Positions 44,231 through 59,263 of a DNA stretch of 64,000 nt are shown here, one piece after another; within the stretch, counting starts at the first letter, position 1; the number at the start of each line of letters is the position of its first letter. Source of the DNA: Diphasiastrum complanatum (Eukaryota > Streptophyta > Lycopodiopsida > Lycopodiales > Lycopodiaceae); contig CM055113.1 of NCBI GenBank assembly GCA_029204225.1, forward strand, positions 11,494,234 through 11,558,233. The letters are read 5' to 3'. Made by a program: the position numbers and the translations under genes. The notes under the pieces were generated by a model, which worked only from the letters and a program-made list of their open reading frames with translations, was not told where the DNA came from and did not search any database.

Positions 44231-46248
44231 ATGTCAATGGCAGGTGATGAAGGTTCTCCTAGCCTTTGATGTCGACAAACTGATCCTCGATAAATACTAT
44301 ATCCTGGCTGTACAAGATTTGCTAGGTATCGGGATCATACATCTTGTATGTATTATCATCTGAAGTATACCCGATCAGGATGGTCTTTGAGACCTTGAAA
44401 GTCGAATTTCTTCCTCGTGTCTTTCGGGATTTGCACGTAGGCAATGCATCCGAACACTCGTAGGTTCTTCACAGAAGGCTTAGAGCCTGTCCACACCTCA
44501 TGGGTTGTCTTGTCTGAGAGGGCCTTGGTGGAACATCTGTTCTGGACGTAAGCTGTAGTGGAGATAGCTTCGGCCCACCAAAAGCTCTTGGGCAATGATG
44601 CATGCGCTAGCATACATCTAGCTGATTCAACCAGAGTACGGTTCTTCCTCTCGCATTAGATTGAGGACTATAAGGAGTGATGCATTGCTGCTCAATGCCT
44701 TGGCTATGGCAGTACTCCTTACTACTCAGTAGAGATGTATTCTCCACCATTCTCAGACCTCAGGGCCTTGATTGTCCTTCCAGTCTCCTTTTCTGCACGC
44801 TCCTTGAAGATTCTAGAGCAATTAAAGACTTTTGATTTCTTCTTGATAAAGTACACCATAGTCCTTCTTGAGAATTTATCAATAAAAGCTATAAAATACT
44901 TTGCATCCTTCAGAGATGGATTTTTCATCGGGCCACAAATGTCTAAATGCACAACGTCTAACCATCCTCTAGCAGTATGTTGATGGCTTGATCTAAATGG
45001 TTTCCTAGTCTGTTTACCAACTAAACAGTCTTGACAAACAGATTACTTGACTGTATCACTAGGATAGTCTAGATCAAGAACAATAGAATGTTTAGACATT
45101 TGTTGTACAACAACATGATTCAAGTGACCAAGTCTATAATGCCAAAGTAAACTTTTATTTGCATGAATAGAAGTACTAAGCGCCTGACTAGAGGTAGAAA
45201 AGCAATGACTTAATCTATACAAGTATCCATTCCTCTTTTCAAGTGCTAGGATCTTGCATGTCCTATCAACTACTTTGCACTGATCACATTCGAATTCTTC
45301 TTTATGTCCTAGATCTGTGATTCTGCTTATAGAGAGCAGATTCATAGATAAATTGGGTACATATAGGACTTTTGAAAGTAGCTTAGATTGATCATTTGCA
45401 AAGCTTAATCTCACAGTACCTTCACCTTTAATAGCTTGTGTGCTACTATCGGCAAGGTCAACATATTTGTTGGTACTGTAGGGTGTATAGGACTCAAAAC
45501 AATCAATGAGGCTGGTCATATGCTGAGTGGTACCGGAATTCAGGAACCAAGAACTGTCGTTGGATGCTCCTTGATGGCTGGTCATGAAGGCATCATGATC
45601 CGCTTCTTGAATGGGTTGTGGAGCTTCTATAGCTACATTGGCCAATTGATTCGACTGTCCCTTTGTTATTCTTTGCTTGCAATATCCGACAGTCTTGAAT
45701 CTCATGGTGCAATATCTGCAGAACAATTTTTTCTTTGTCTGTAGATTCGACTGTTCTTTGTGTTGTGTTGGTTTTTGGTCTTGCTTCGATTGCTTCGGGT
45801 CCTTCTTCTTCTTCTGCTTAGTCATGCTCTTGTTGGTGTACAAAGCGTGAGAATCAACTAAGGAACTAGAGGCTTCGTTCCTCCGCGTATCTTCCCACAA
45901 CAACATTGTGATGACTTTTGAAAGAGTCAGCTCTGGATTTGTCGTGATGATCATCACCCAACTGTCATATGAGCTTGACAAACTTGTAAGCAGTTGCATC
46001 ACTGCGTCTTGATCGTCTATGATAGATCCGACAGTGGCCATTTGCTTCAGCAGATTCTTGAATTGGTTGATGTGATTCTGCAAGGAATCACCATTCGCCA
46101 TCTTGAGGGAGTAAAATTTCTTCCTGAGATGTAGCTTGGAAGCTATATCTCGCACTTTGTATAATGTGCTCAAGATGTCCCGGACTTTTTTGGATGTCTG
46201 GGCTTCGGATACATGGCCAATCTGAGTATCAAAAATGAACTCGAACAA
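44231..46248 (-). pseudogene. Copia G gag-protease-integrase
   Basis: The 401-codon frame 46248-45043 holds Gag (FYSLKMANGDSLQNHINQFK, MQLLTSLSSSYDSWVMII), a decayed knuckle (CRYCTMRFKTVGYC, lacking His), protease with WFLNSGTTQHMT (Asp to Asn at the catalytic site), and GAG-pre-integrase LLWHYRLGHLNH. Integrase continues at 44952-44722 (MHLDICGPM, LRSENGGEY) and 44613-44356 (LPKSFWWAEAISTTAYVQNR), with a shift between. RT and RNase H are missing. The Gag N-terminus is also missing: the frame opens within Gag next to LTR-like sequence. Confidence 0.85.
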
Positions 46249-46259
46249 AAATTGTTCAT

Positions 46260-47291
46260 GCGCAGCGGAATAACTATCTCACTCTTTGCTTAAGCATCAC
46301 TACGCCTATCAGAATCAAACAGAACATTAGTAATAGAAATCATGTTTGATCTGATTACATAGCCAAACATTAAGCATCAAAACATCAAAAAGATAATTTG
46401 TCGTGAACAGCTAGACAAATTATTAGTCACGAATTATTCACGAAGAGCTAGACTAATAATCAGTCGTGAAAAGCAAGACTAAATATTAGTTGCGAAAAGC
46501 TAGACTAATAATAATTCACGAAGAGCGGACACCCAGATTAAGTAATTAGTAAGCCAGACAGAATGTAGAAAAGCATTACAATATTGACAGAAATCTGAAC
46601 GCAAAACAAACAGAGCTGTAATCAGATTAAGTATAGTGAAATATACAGGTCAATAATGCAGGTGAGCACAAAACAATAGTGGACATAACCGCGTGCTTCA
46701 CAAAGCTAATCACACAATCTGTAAAGGTGATGAACATATTACTAACAATACATCTGGAAAAAAAAGAATCGATGTGCGAAAGCATCTACAATGTCTATCT
46801 TTAATGATCAGTGATGTTTCGTTCTCATGCCGTTGTAATGTTGTTCTACTTCACACTCTGAATACGCAAATGGTATTCAATATATACATAATTTTTACAA
46901 GCATGCAAATGAAAAAAGTACAAAAGTGGATGTGCTATCTATGGGAGATCGTGGGTGGCTACTGTCATTGTCAAATCTAATTGCACAGTGCTTGGGATGA
47001 GCGTGAGAAGGCCGTGACATCAACCTTCGCTAAAATTATCATTGATGAAAATGCAAAAAATATGACACTCTGACAAATGCCTTAAAAACTGATTGACAAG
47101 GTATCTTTGCTTTTCCATAAGGGCACCTTTGGTGTTTTAGGGCAGTGTCATCTTTTTAGCCTTCTTCACCTGTCTTATTTTACATGTAAATATGCAGACT
47201 ATGCGACAACACAAATAAAATACAGCAGCATGAATGGAGGCAGATTAACATAGGATTTAGGAGAGTAAAGGAGATAAATCCAACAAGATGA
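46260..47291 (-). repeat. 5' LTR and leader of G
   Basis: The minus strand starts TGTTGGATTTATCTCC at 47291. A TATA-like TATATATTGAATACC lies near 46885. No clear primer site was found before the gag piece. Part of it (about 46950-46985) matches LTR remnant H near 26470. It contains the 26-bp tandem repeats at 46401-46526. Confidence 0.6.
46401..46526. repeat. 26-bp tandem repeat in the G LTR
   Basis: Full units of exactly 26 bp start at 46401, 46438, 46464 and 46490, with partial units at 46427 (11 bp) and 46516 (11 bp). Each begins TCGTGAA or TCACGAA, then AGCTAGAC, then an AT-rich end. The units differ at a few bases. Confidence 0.9.
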
Positions 47292-47314
47292 ACCCAAGAG
47301 AACTCATAAATAAG

Positions 47315-47407
<93 letters not shown>

Positions 47408-47714
47408 TCTCTTCCCATGAGTTACATCCTTTTATAATAGGTCCAAACCTAATTTCAAACTTTGGTTTCCCTCCATAATGAAAAATCCTACTATTTTTGT
47501 GGTTAGATTAAATGTCTCCACTACTCAAATTTGAATCTACTAAAACTCGTGTACTACAATTTTCCAAACTTTCAAAAAGTCTTTATTCACATGCCTTTAG
47601 AGTAATATAACTTTGAAAAGTCAAACTCTAAGTCTAATATGAAAATTGGCCTCAATTGCCAAATATACAAATATGACCAAAATAGCAAAACTAGTTGAAA
47701 TTTCTCACACTCCC
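47292..47714 (-). repeat. LTR of Copia N
   Basis: The minus strand starts TGTGAGAAATTTC directly after the purine tract GAAGAGGGAG. It has a TATA box (CTATTATAAAAGG, about 47445-47433), then a (CT)n tract downstream (47404-47319), and ends about GGGTTCATCT where G's LTR begins. The order TATA then (CT)n puts the microsatellite in the transcribed part. Confidence 0.65.
47319..47404. repeat. (GA)43 microsatellite
   Basis: Uninterrupted GA units inside the LTR of N. Confidence 0.98.
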
Positions 47715-50813
<3,099 letters not shown>

Positions 50814-51153
50814 TGTTAGAATAAGTAAGCCCAAGTTTCTCTCACAGTTCATGACTTTCCATGTTCAGTAGTGATTTCAAGTTTTTTACTGTCTTTGTGA
50901 TAGTATGCATGTGTGCCAGTTTGACGGTACACGTAGTGTAAGTTGGGACACGCGTCCCGTAACGGGGACCGAACTCTCATGCAGTGATACCCCTCAAAAA
51001 TTAGACTGTGTATATATATCTTTCAGTCTCTTTTGTAAATACAGTTTAGAAGTGTTCTCTTGGTTTTGTGTGTGGTCTCTCTCTATTGTTTATCTGATTG
51101 ATGTCAGATTGCTTGCAAATTACCTAACTATACTGCCAATAAGATCCTTGACA
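50814..51153 (+). repeat. 5' LTR of P
   Basis: Starts TGTTAGAATAAG and ends CCTTGACA. TATATATAT at 51011-51019. A near-palindrome GGGACACGCGTCCC lies at 50945-50958. Confidence 0.95.
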
Positions 51154-51168
51154 TGGTATCAGAGCCTG
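51154..51168 (+). other. Primer-binding site of P
   Basis: TGGTATCAGAGCCTG directly after the LTR; the first 13 bases match the initiator-Met type site. Confidence 0.92.
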
Positions 51169-52430
51169 GGAGTGGCGCAATTTGGTGTTAGCTGGAAGCC
51201 GAATTTTGGAAAAGTTCGAAAAACTGTTTACGGTTAGTCAAGCAAGCAATCGTTTGAAGGTGCAGTTGAATTCAAGGCTTAAGAATAAGCTATTGGCTTG
51301 ATCCAGGAGCAAAACTGAAAATTGCTAAATTTTCAAGTTGATTGGAGCAAACAGAAGGCTGCTGAGAAGAACAGCTTGTTTGCATTCAACTGTATATTGT
51401 GAAGCCAAAAATCTCAAGAGAGTTCTTGCAGTAGGGCGACCTCAGTGGTGTAGGAGACTACCAGAAAAATCTCAGCAAAGCGTTGAGTAAATCTCAAGAA
51501 AGCTCCATCCTTTCTACAGCTAGGGTTTTCATGTACAAAATCGTGGATCTTTCTCCACACAGAGTATGGTTCAGTGCTGTGAATGCATGGAAAGGGGTGC
51601 CCTAGTAGGTAGAATGTGCCCACAAATGGTCGTGAGTAGCCGTAGAGCATTTTGAGCGCTGAATCAGCCGGAAGGAAGGCGTGGAGGAAATCGTGGAGGC
51701 AGCCATAGCCAGGTTAACGAAGTCACAGGACGCAGATCATCCGCTCGGCCAGCGCAAGGCAGACCTGAGTGTTTTAAAGTGTTCAGTGCACGGAGGAGGA
51801 AAGATTATTGCCCAAGTTCGCTGAGAACCGTCGGATAGAGAATCCAATTAATATGTGATGGAGATTGAGTCTCCATGATAAGATGTGGATCGTGGATTGG
51901 AGATCAACCGTTGGATGAACTTGATGTGGACTCGAAGGGCACTGAAGGGCCATGCACACCTTCAACTTCATTAACAATTTTCAAGTTGAAAGGGACCCTG
52001 AAGTTCAAATTCGTTTGAAAAAAGAGTTTTACTTCAAAGTCAAGAAACAGTGTGTTTTCTTCAAGAGCCTTTAACTTTTGGTCTAAAGCTCCGTTTAAGG
52101 CCGTCCAAAAGCCAAAATCCTCCAAATTAAGGGCAGAAAAGAACTGTACCCTGCAAGTACGGTACCTAAAAATAGAGGGATTGCCGCGGAGAAAGTGTTC
52201 GGAGTGCGCCAAAAGTCTTTTAACCATTCCAGTGGGCAAGTAGTTGGGAGTTGGTGACGAAGGGCATTTTGGGGGATGACACCGATTTGGCTTCCGATTT
52301 GGCGAAAAAGCGGCGAGAGGTGCTGAAACTTTTTTTGTCAGACCTTAAAGTTGACTTTTAGAAGTCTAAATTGCTCTATAAGCTTGTCATTGGGCCTCAT
52401 CAAGGCACTATAGGAGCAATTTTTGGCGAC
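51169..52430 (+). other. Leader of P
   Basis: About 1.26 kb without a supported frame. It is similar in parts to the leader of Q, for example TGCAAGTACGGTAC near 52155 and 54252, and the AAAAGCGGCGAG stretch near 52308 and 54409, showing that P and Q are relatives. Confidence 0.7.
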
Positions 52431-52939
52431 ATGGCAGGATTGGGAGAATCCATGCTTGGAGAAGCTAGTAGATTGAACGGGGTATCCAATTACAGCATTT
52501 GAAAATTCAAAATGAAAAGTATTTTCATGGAAAAGGAGCTGTGGGACATTGTCACTGGGGTGGAACAATGACCAGCTACAACTCCAGCCGATATTCATGC
52601 ATTTGACAAAAGGGCGCAGAAGGCCTTATCCTTGATAAACTTGTCAGTGAAGGATCATGTTATTGCCCACATCAATGAAGCTGTATCAGCAAGAAGCGCT
52701 TGGGATGCACTCAAAATACAGTTTCAAACGGCGAACCCCTCTCGAATGATGTTTTTGAGGACCAAACTCATAAGTGTTCGCATGGAGGAAATTGAGGGCA
52801 TAGGGTCCTATTTCACACGAATAAAGGAGTTACGAGACCAGTTAACAGCTATTGGTGAACCAATAAGAGATGTTGAGCTGGTTCACACAGCTATAAATGG
52901 CCTACCTGAAAATTTCCAAATGTCTGCAAGTGGCATTGC
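52431..52939 (+). pseudogene. Copia P gag, N-terminal part
   Basis: Starts MAGLGESMLGEASRLNGV. In-frame stops lie at 52500 and 52569. The Copia Gag region continues with LSVKDHVIAHINEA, SAWDALKIQFQTANPS and ELVHTAINGLPENFQM. It is cut after SGIA, where Q is inserted; the next codons are found at 58975. The start was chosen by alignment with Q's gag. Confidence 0.88.
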
Positions 52940-53215
52940 AGTTAGAATTAAAGTTAGAATCATTGTGTTACTGTACTGTGGGTCCTATCAGTGGATAAGG
53001 ATCAGTTGGCCTCGCCACGAGGCAAGTCGACGGGACACGCATCCCGCCAACGGCAACCTGGGTCATGCATGGGTTGCCTGAGTGAACAACTATATGTACA
53101 GTGTAATTTTATTTTGAGAAATACAATTGCTATGTGAGCTTGCTGAGGAGAGTGATTTTCTGTCTGTGTTACTGTGTAGCATGATCTGTGTTCCTGTGCA
53201 AAGCAAATTCTAAGT
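52940..53215 (+). repeat. 5' LTR of Q
   Basis: Contains GGGACACGCATCCC (53032-53045) and an inverted repeat GCCTCG-CCA-CGAGGC (53009-53023) that could form a hairpin. TATATGTA (53091-53098) is a weak TATA candidate. Confidence 0.92.
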
Positions 53216-53228
53216 CGGTATCAGAGCC
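53216..53228 (+). other. Primer-binding site of Q
   Basis: CGGTATCAGAGCC. It differs from the standard site only in the first base (C for T, with the LTR's last T before it). Confidence 0.8.
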
Positions 53229-54524
53229 GTACAGGGAGTGTACACAATACAGTGTCGCCGTTGAAGAGAGCTTCGGGAGAACTGTCTTCTGAGAGTTCGA
53301 GGCTTTACGGCGGGTTGAAGACGGAAAGAGAAGCACTGGTGCACGGTTTCTAATTTATAGAGGCTTACTAAGCTCAACAGAGGGATTATTAGCCTGTGCA
53401 TAGCATCAGACAGGAAAAAATTTGGTGAAAAATTGACAATTTCGAAGCCAGCTGAAAATTGAAACCGGACTTGGGGTTACGATTTTTATACATAACTGGT
53501 GATTTCTTCGCTGTTTGTGCACTGTTTTGGATGCCGTAAGGACAAGAAGGAAGCTAATCACACTATCAATCAACCATGGAGAGATTCTGAGGTTTATGTC
53601 AGAGATTTGTCTCCAGACAGTTAACCTAGCAGATTTGCGGTAAAAAGGTAAAAAAGCCACTTTGTCAAGTTGACTAAAATCACCGTTTCTCCACGGAATT
53701 TTTTGATTGAACATTCTATAGTCATGGATTCAGTAGGGCAACCCTGCTCCAGGCCTCAGATTGTGCTCAAAACGATCCACAGGAGAGCTTGATCTGATGT
53801 TTTTGAGAGAAGGGAGGCGCGGCCGCAGGCAGGGAAGTCGCGGCAGTTCGCGTGCCCAACACGATGAAGAACTCAGTGTACCAAAGTTCTTAGCGTATGC
53901 AGGAGTTTGGTTCGATGCCCAGATGTACTTTGAACCTTTAGATGAGGTGTCAAGTGAATCAACGGTCCAAAATCTGTGATGGGAGAGAAATTTGAACTAC
54001 AAGTTTGGTTCAGCCATTGGATGAGCTTTAAACAGGGTCCTGAAGAATTGAAGTGCATTTTGGCCTTCAACTTCATTAAAAATTTTCATACTGAAAGTTG
54101 AGTTGGGTCCCATCACAAGTGAAGAGTGGAGTTTCTTCAAAGTGAAGAAACAGTTCAAAAGCTAGAAAAGTCCCTATTTCTGGGTCCTTTGCCCGTTTTG
54201 ACCCAAACGAAAGGCTGTAACCTCCAAACGAAGGGCACCCAGACTGTACCTGCAAGTACGGTACAGCAAAACAGAGCGGTTGTAGCAGAGTAAAGTGTTT
54301 GGAGTGTGCCAAAAGTAGTTTCACCATTCCACTGGGCACGTTGTTGGGAATTGACGACTGAGTGCATTTCGAAAGGCGACGCCGATTTGGCTTTCAAATT
54401 GGTGGAAAAGCGGCGAGTGGCCTGGTAGGAAAAAAGTGCAGGTCATTATTTTTAACTTCTGACATCACTGTTGGCCTCGACATACTGTTCTTAGCCTAAG
54501 GCAGAAGTTTTAAGCAGTTTTGCG
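53229..54524 (+). other. Leader of Q
   Basis: About 1.3 kb, non-coding. GC-richer around 53800-53860. It shares stretches with the leader of P. Confidence 0.65.
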
Positions 54525-55340
54525 ATGGCAAACATGGGAGAGTCCATTTTGAGTGAAAGTAGCAAATTGGACGGGATTTCCAACTATGCAGTGTGGAAAT
54601 TCAAAATGAAAAACATACTGATGGAGAAAGATGTGTGGGAAGTCGTCACAAGTGATGAGAGAAGACCGCCAAATGAAGCAGACATCAAAGTGTTCGACAA
54701 AAAGATGAGGAAAGCTTTGACCTTCATTAACTTGTCAGTGAAGGATCACATCATTATTTGTGATGCTATTACACCCAGATAGGCATGGGATGTGCTAAAG
54801 GAGCAGTTCGAGACGTCAAATCCGTCAAGAATCATGTTTCTGAAGTCAAAGTTGAATAGTGCCCGCATGGAGCAAGGAGAGCACATTCAGACGTACATGA
54901 CCATAATCAAGACAATGAGAGATGAACTACATTCTATTGGAGAACGCATACGTGATGTGGAGCTGGTGCATAATCCATTATGCGGCATTGTAGAACCCTA
55001 TCAGATGTTTGTGAGCGGAATAGCATCAAGAGAAAGATTGCCAACCTTTGACGAGCTCACAGGAATCTTGATGCAAGAAGAGCAACGGCGAGAAATGGTG
55101 AAAGCTAGACGTCAAAATACTGATGATCAGGCACTTGCGACACGCCAAAAACAAGGCAAGGGCAAGGGCAAGAAGAAGACCAAACAACAATTTGCCAAGT
55201 CTCAGGAGGATGAGGGATCTTCCAACAAAACTAAGAAGAAAGGCAAGTGCTTCCATTGTGGTAAAAAGGGCCACTGGAAGAGTGAATGTCGCAAATTCCT
55301 GGCGGAACAAGGCAAGGGAAAACCAAAATTAAGCAGGTAA
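54525..55340 (+). pseudogene. Copia Q gag
   Basis: Starts MANMGESILSESSKLDGISN, with VWKFKMKNILMEKDVWEVV following. One stop (TAG, 54780) interrupts an otherwise open frame of about 270 codons. Helical Gag continues with FETSNPSRIMFLKSKLN and VELVHNPLCGIVEPYQM, then a Lys-rich stretch and the zinc knuckle CFHCGKKGHWKSEC (55248-55289, perfect CX2CX4HX4C). A frame change near 55330 separates it from protease. Gag binds and packages element RNA. Confidence 0.9.
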
Positions 55341-56751
55341 CTTTGTCGATGAAGGTGAGATTGAAGACTCTAGCATCTTCATATCTGCATTGTCATCTAA
55401 TCAAGATGATCAAGCATGGTATATTGACTCAAGAGCCACAAGACACATGACAGGTAACAAGAACTAGTTCCGTAGTTTGAAGGCATTGGATAATGGAACA
55501 TCTGTTTCACAAGCAAATGGTGAGGTGTGCATGATCAAGGGGATAGGCACAGTTTCAATCCAACTGCTTGACGGCAAAAGCAGGATGATCAGGGAGGTAC
55601 TTTACGTACCAGGTTTGAAGAAAAATCTACTTTCTGTTGGAGTCATTATTGATCAAAAGTTGAAAGTAGGATTCGCCCATGATCGTTGCTTTGTGAAGGA
55701 TGTGAACCAAAAGTTCAAAGTTATTGCGAATGGAGTAAGAGAGCCCAATACAAAATTGTACAGGTTGAATGCCACAATCAAGGGGCAACATAGACTTGTG
55801 TCATCCGTTCCTTCGCAAACTGAGTTGTGGCACAAGAGGCTTGGTCACTTGAACTTGGGAAGCCTCAGTTTGATAAAAAAATTGGAGATGGTAACAGGAC
55901 TGCCTACAATAGAAGATCACTTGAAATCGATGTGCGAATCTTGTATATATGGGAAGCAGCATCGAGAGAAGTTCAATAAAGGGGGTGTTGCAAGAGCAAA
56001 GAACATCCTGGATTTAATCCACACAGATTTATGCGGGCCCATGAGGACCATGTCCTTAGGAAAAGCCTTCTATTTCATGACCTTTATTGATGATATGTCA
56101 CGTAAGACGTGGATCTACTTCTTGAAGAAGAAATCAGATGCTTTTGATAACTTCAAGAACTTCAAAAACTTGGTCGAAAATCAGACAGGTAAGAAGATCA
56201 AAGTCCTAAGATCAGATAGTGGAGGTGAAAATAAGTCTAATGACTTCAATGATCTTTGTGATCAATGTGGGATTAAAAGACAATTTACGCAAGCTCATAC
56301 TCCTGCTCTCAATGGTGTAGCTGAGCGCAAAAATTGTACGATTGTGAAAAGTGACAGATTTATGCTAGCTGAGATGAAATTACCAAAAGATTTTTGGTCA
56401 GAAGCATGTATCACGGCAGTCTATCTTCAAAATAGAAGTCCTACCATTGCCATACCAAAAATTACACATGAGGAAGCATTCACAAAGAAGAAGCCAAAGG
56501 TGAACCACTTGCGAATCTTTGGATGTAAGGCCTTTGTACATATTCCTAAGGAAGAAAGACGTAAACTTGATGTAAAAGCTATCAAGTGCATATTCCTAGG
56601 ATATGATGATCGCGTGAAAGGCTATAGATGTTTTGATCCAGTTGAAAACTTAAACCATATAAGCCGAGATGCTATCTTTGATGAATCCAAGATGTATGAA
56701 GACAAAGATGCTGAGAAGATAGACACATCCAGTAGGAAAAATGGCACCTGA
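55341..56751 (+). pseudogene. Copia Q protease and integrase
   Basis: The protease site at about 55427 reads YIDSRATRHMTGNKN, Asp-Ser-Arg instead of Asp-Ser-Gly, then a TAG at 55465. From 55477 one frame continues: VLYVPGLKKNLLSVGV, GAG-pre-integrase LWHKRLGHLNLGS with the Cys pair CESCIYGKQH, and integrase core with IHTDLCGPM, LRSDSGGEN and NGVAERKN, giving the DDE residues. It ends in a +1 frame change at about 56745, where the RT frame takes over. Confidence 0.9.
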
Positions 56752-58645
56752 TGATGATCCATTCATTGACCTTCCTAGTGATGAACATGAGGATACATCT
56801 CAAGATACTACTACTCAACCTCAAGAAACAGGTTGGAGAGGTAGGGACAAACCTTTTGGTGCAAAAAGGATTGAAATTGCAGGTGACAAACGCAAGAAGA
56901 AGGATGTACCGTGGGATACATTTTCACCAGGAAGCCGATCACCTGTTAGAAAGCTCCCTAAGTGGTTTGAGAGATTGATGGAGAGCCGCGATATAGATGA
57001 CTTTCCAGGATCATCTAACCAGGGAGAGCTACGAAGATCAACAAGAGAGAAGATACTACCTGAAAGGTATGAAGCAAATTATGCTCTGTTATCTAGCATT
57101 ATTCAAAGAAAAGAACCTTCAACTTATGGTGAAGCGAAGGATGATGACATTTGGATCAAGGCCATGGGAGAGGAGATGGAGTCAATTGCTAAGCATAGCA
57201 CATGGGACTTAGTAGAACCGCCAGTTGGCAAGAAACCCATTGGTTGCAAATGGGTATATAGAACTAAGTATCATGCAGATGGAAGCATAGCAAAGCACAA
57301 AGCAAGATTGGTAATCAAAGGGTACGCACAAAATAAAGGCATTGACTATGAGGAGACCTTTGCGCCGGTGTGTAAGTGGAATACTCTACGTCTACTTATT
57401 GCTTTAGCTTCACATTTTGGTTGGCCTTTGCATCAGATGGATGTGAAATCTGCTTTTCTAAATGGTGAGTTAGAAGAAGAAGTGTTCATGGATCAACCTG
57501 AAGGCTTTGTAACAAAAGGACAGGAAAATAAAGTATGTCGCTTGAAGAAAGCACTTTATGGTCTTAAACAAACACCACGTGCGTGGTATAGCAGGATTGA
57601 TGCCTACTTTCATTCAAAGGGGATGGTGAGAACACATTCTGATCCAAATCTATATGTCTTATGCTTTGATGATATGGTTGCTTTGATTGCTCTTTATGTT
57701 GATGACTTGATTATTACGGGAAATAATCAAGAGATGATAGACATAATCAAGAAAGACCTCATGGAACAATTTGAGATGACGGATCTCAGCCTGATGCATT
57801 ACTGCCTTGGAGTAGAAGTGTGGCAAAAAGGACATGAAGTGGGTTTAACACAGGTGAAATATGTCAAAGAGTTACTACATAGGTTTAGGTTGCAGGATTG
57901 CAAACCAGTAAACACTCCTATTGAACCAGGTAAAAAGCTTTCTGAGCTTGATGAATCACAACCATTTGATGCTACACTATATAGACAGTTAGTAGGGAGC
58001 TTGATTTACCTTACCACAACTAGACCAGATATATGCTATGTTGTTGGCATTGTAAGTCAGTTTATGGCAGCACCTACAGAAACGCATTGGAAAACAGCTA
58101 AACGCATTTTGCATTATGTGAAAGGTACTTCAGAGTATGGCTTGATTTACAAGAAGCATGATAGTTTACCTAAGTTGTGTGGCTATGTGGATGCGGACTG
58201 GGGAGGTGACTATGATGATCGTAGATCCAACACAGAATATATATTCCAGTTTTGTGGTAATTGCTTTTCCTGGTCTAGTAAGAAGCAAAGTACAATTGCT
58301 CTTTCCACCACAGAAGCATAGTATAAGGCAATGTGTAGTGCTGCACAAGAAGCTATATGGTTGAGACAAATCTTGGAAGAGATTGGCATGAAGCAGAAAA
58401 ATCCCACAACTTTACATAGCGACAGTCAGAGTGGCATTCAGCTAGCAAAGAATCCAGTGTTCCATGCGAGAACTAAACACATTGAGATTCAATATCACTT
58501 CATACGTGAAAGGCTGCTAAGTCGTGAAATTCATGTTGTTCATTGTAGCACAGAAGAATAACTAGCTGATATTTTCACTAAGCCACTCATTGGAGAAAAG
58601 TTTGATAAGTTTAGATCAAAACTTTCTGTATTTAAAGTTTGTTGA
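56741..58645 (+). pseudogene. Copia Q reverse transcriptase and RNase H
   Basis: The 526-codon frame begins in the acidic linker, then RT: WDLVEPPVGKKPIGCKWVYR, MDVKSAFLNGELEEEVF, YGLKQTPRAWY, and YVDDLIITGNN with the catalytic Asp pair intact. The connection is VGSLIYLTTTRPDICYVVG. RNase H follows with YVDADWGGDYDDR and SWSSKKQSTIALSTTEA. A TAG (58319) replaces the codon after TTEA, the frame resumes (58322) with LHSDSQSGIQLAKNP, and a TAA (58559) precedes LADIFTKPLIG. RT looks the best preserved part in the window. Confidence 0.92.
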
Positions 58646-58698
58646 CTTTAAAGCTATGTATATGACTGTATAAAAAGTGACTCTACTTTAAGGGAGAG

Positions 58699-58974
58699 AG
58701 TTAGAATTAAAGTTAGAATCATTGTGTTACTGTACTGTGGGTCCTATCAGTGGATAAGGATCAGTTGGCCTCGCCACGAGGCAAGTCGACGGGACACGCG
58801 TCCCGCCAATGGCAACCTGGGTCATGCATGGGTTGCCTGAGTGAACAACTATATGTACAGTGTAATTTCATTTTGAGAAATACAGTTGCTATGTAAGCTT
58901 GCTGAGGAGAGTGATTTTCTGTCTGTGTTACTGTGTAGCATGATCTGTGTTCCTGTGCAAAGCAAATTCTAAGT
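58699..58974 (+). repeat. 3' LTR of Q
   Basis: Offset of 5759 from the 5' LTR with no length change. GGGACACGCGTCCC at 58791-58804. The preceding AAGGGAGAG is the polypurine tract. Confidence 0.93.
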
Positions 58975-59263
58975 ATTGCTTCAAGGGAGAGACTACCAAC
59001 ATTTGAAAATCTTCATGGCATCATCCTACAGGAGGAACAAGGCGTGAAGTGGTAAAAACTCGACTTCCCACATCGGAAGATCAAGCAATGCTAGCCAAAG
59101 GGAAGCATAAATACAAGAAGCAATCCAAGAAGTCGATTGTGGAGGATGACAATCAAGGATCCACATTAGGCAAGAAGAAGAAAGCAACTGTTTCTATTGC
59201 CAAAAGCCTGGACATTGGGCAAGAGATTGTCGCAAAAAGAAGGCAGATATTAAGAGGGGCAAA
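58975..59263 (+). pseudogene. Copia P gag, C-terminal part
   Basis: Resumes after Q with RERLPTFENLHGIILQEEQ, then shifts. The zinc knuckle is at 59189-59230 and reads CFYCQKPGHWARDC in its own frame, perfect CX2CX4HX4C. The 59049-59267 open frame reads this region in the wrong phase, so a shift near 59185 separates the Lys-rich part from the knuckle. Confidence 0.85.

Larger units (their letters stand above)
52940..58974 (+). mobile_element. Copia LTR retrotransposon Q, nested in P gag
   Basis: 6035 bp with two 276-bp LTRs and TSD ATTGC (52935-52939 and 58975-58979). The LTRs begin AGTTAGAATT and end AATTCTAAGT, a 9-of-10 inverted repeat but not the usual TG...CA. By eye the LTRs differ at about 5 positions (about 2%), younger than P. 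Full Copia gene order is present with six visible lesions. Confidence 0.92.

Noticed and set aside
44735-45744. Plus-strand frames opposite Copia G
   Set aside because: Shadows of the minus-strand integrase and protease.
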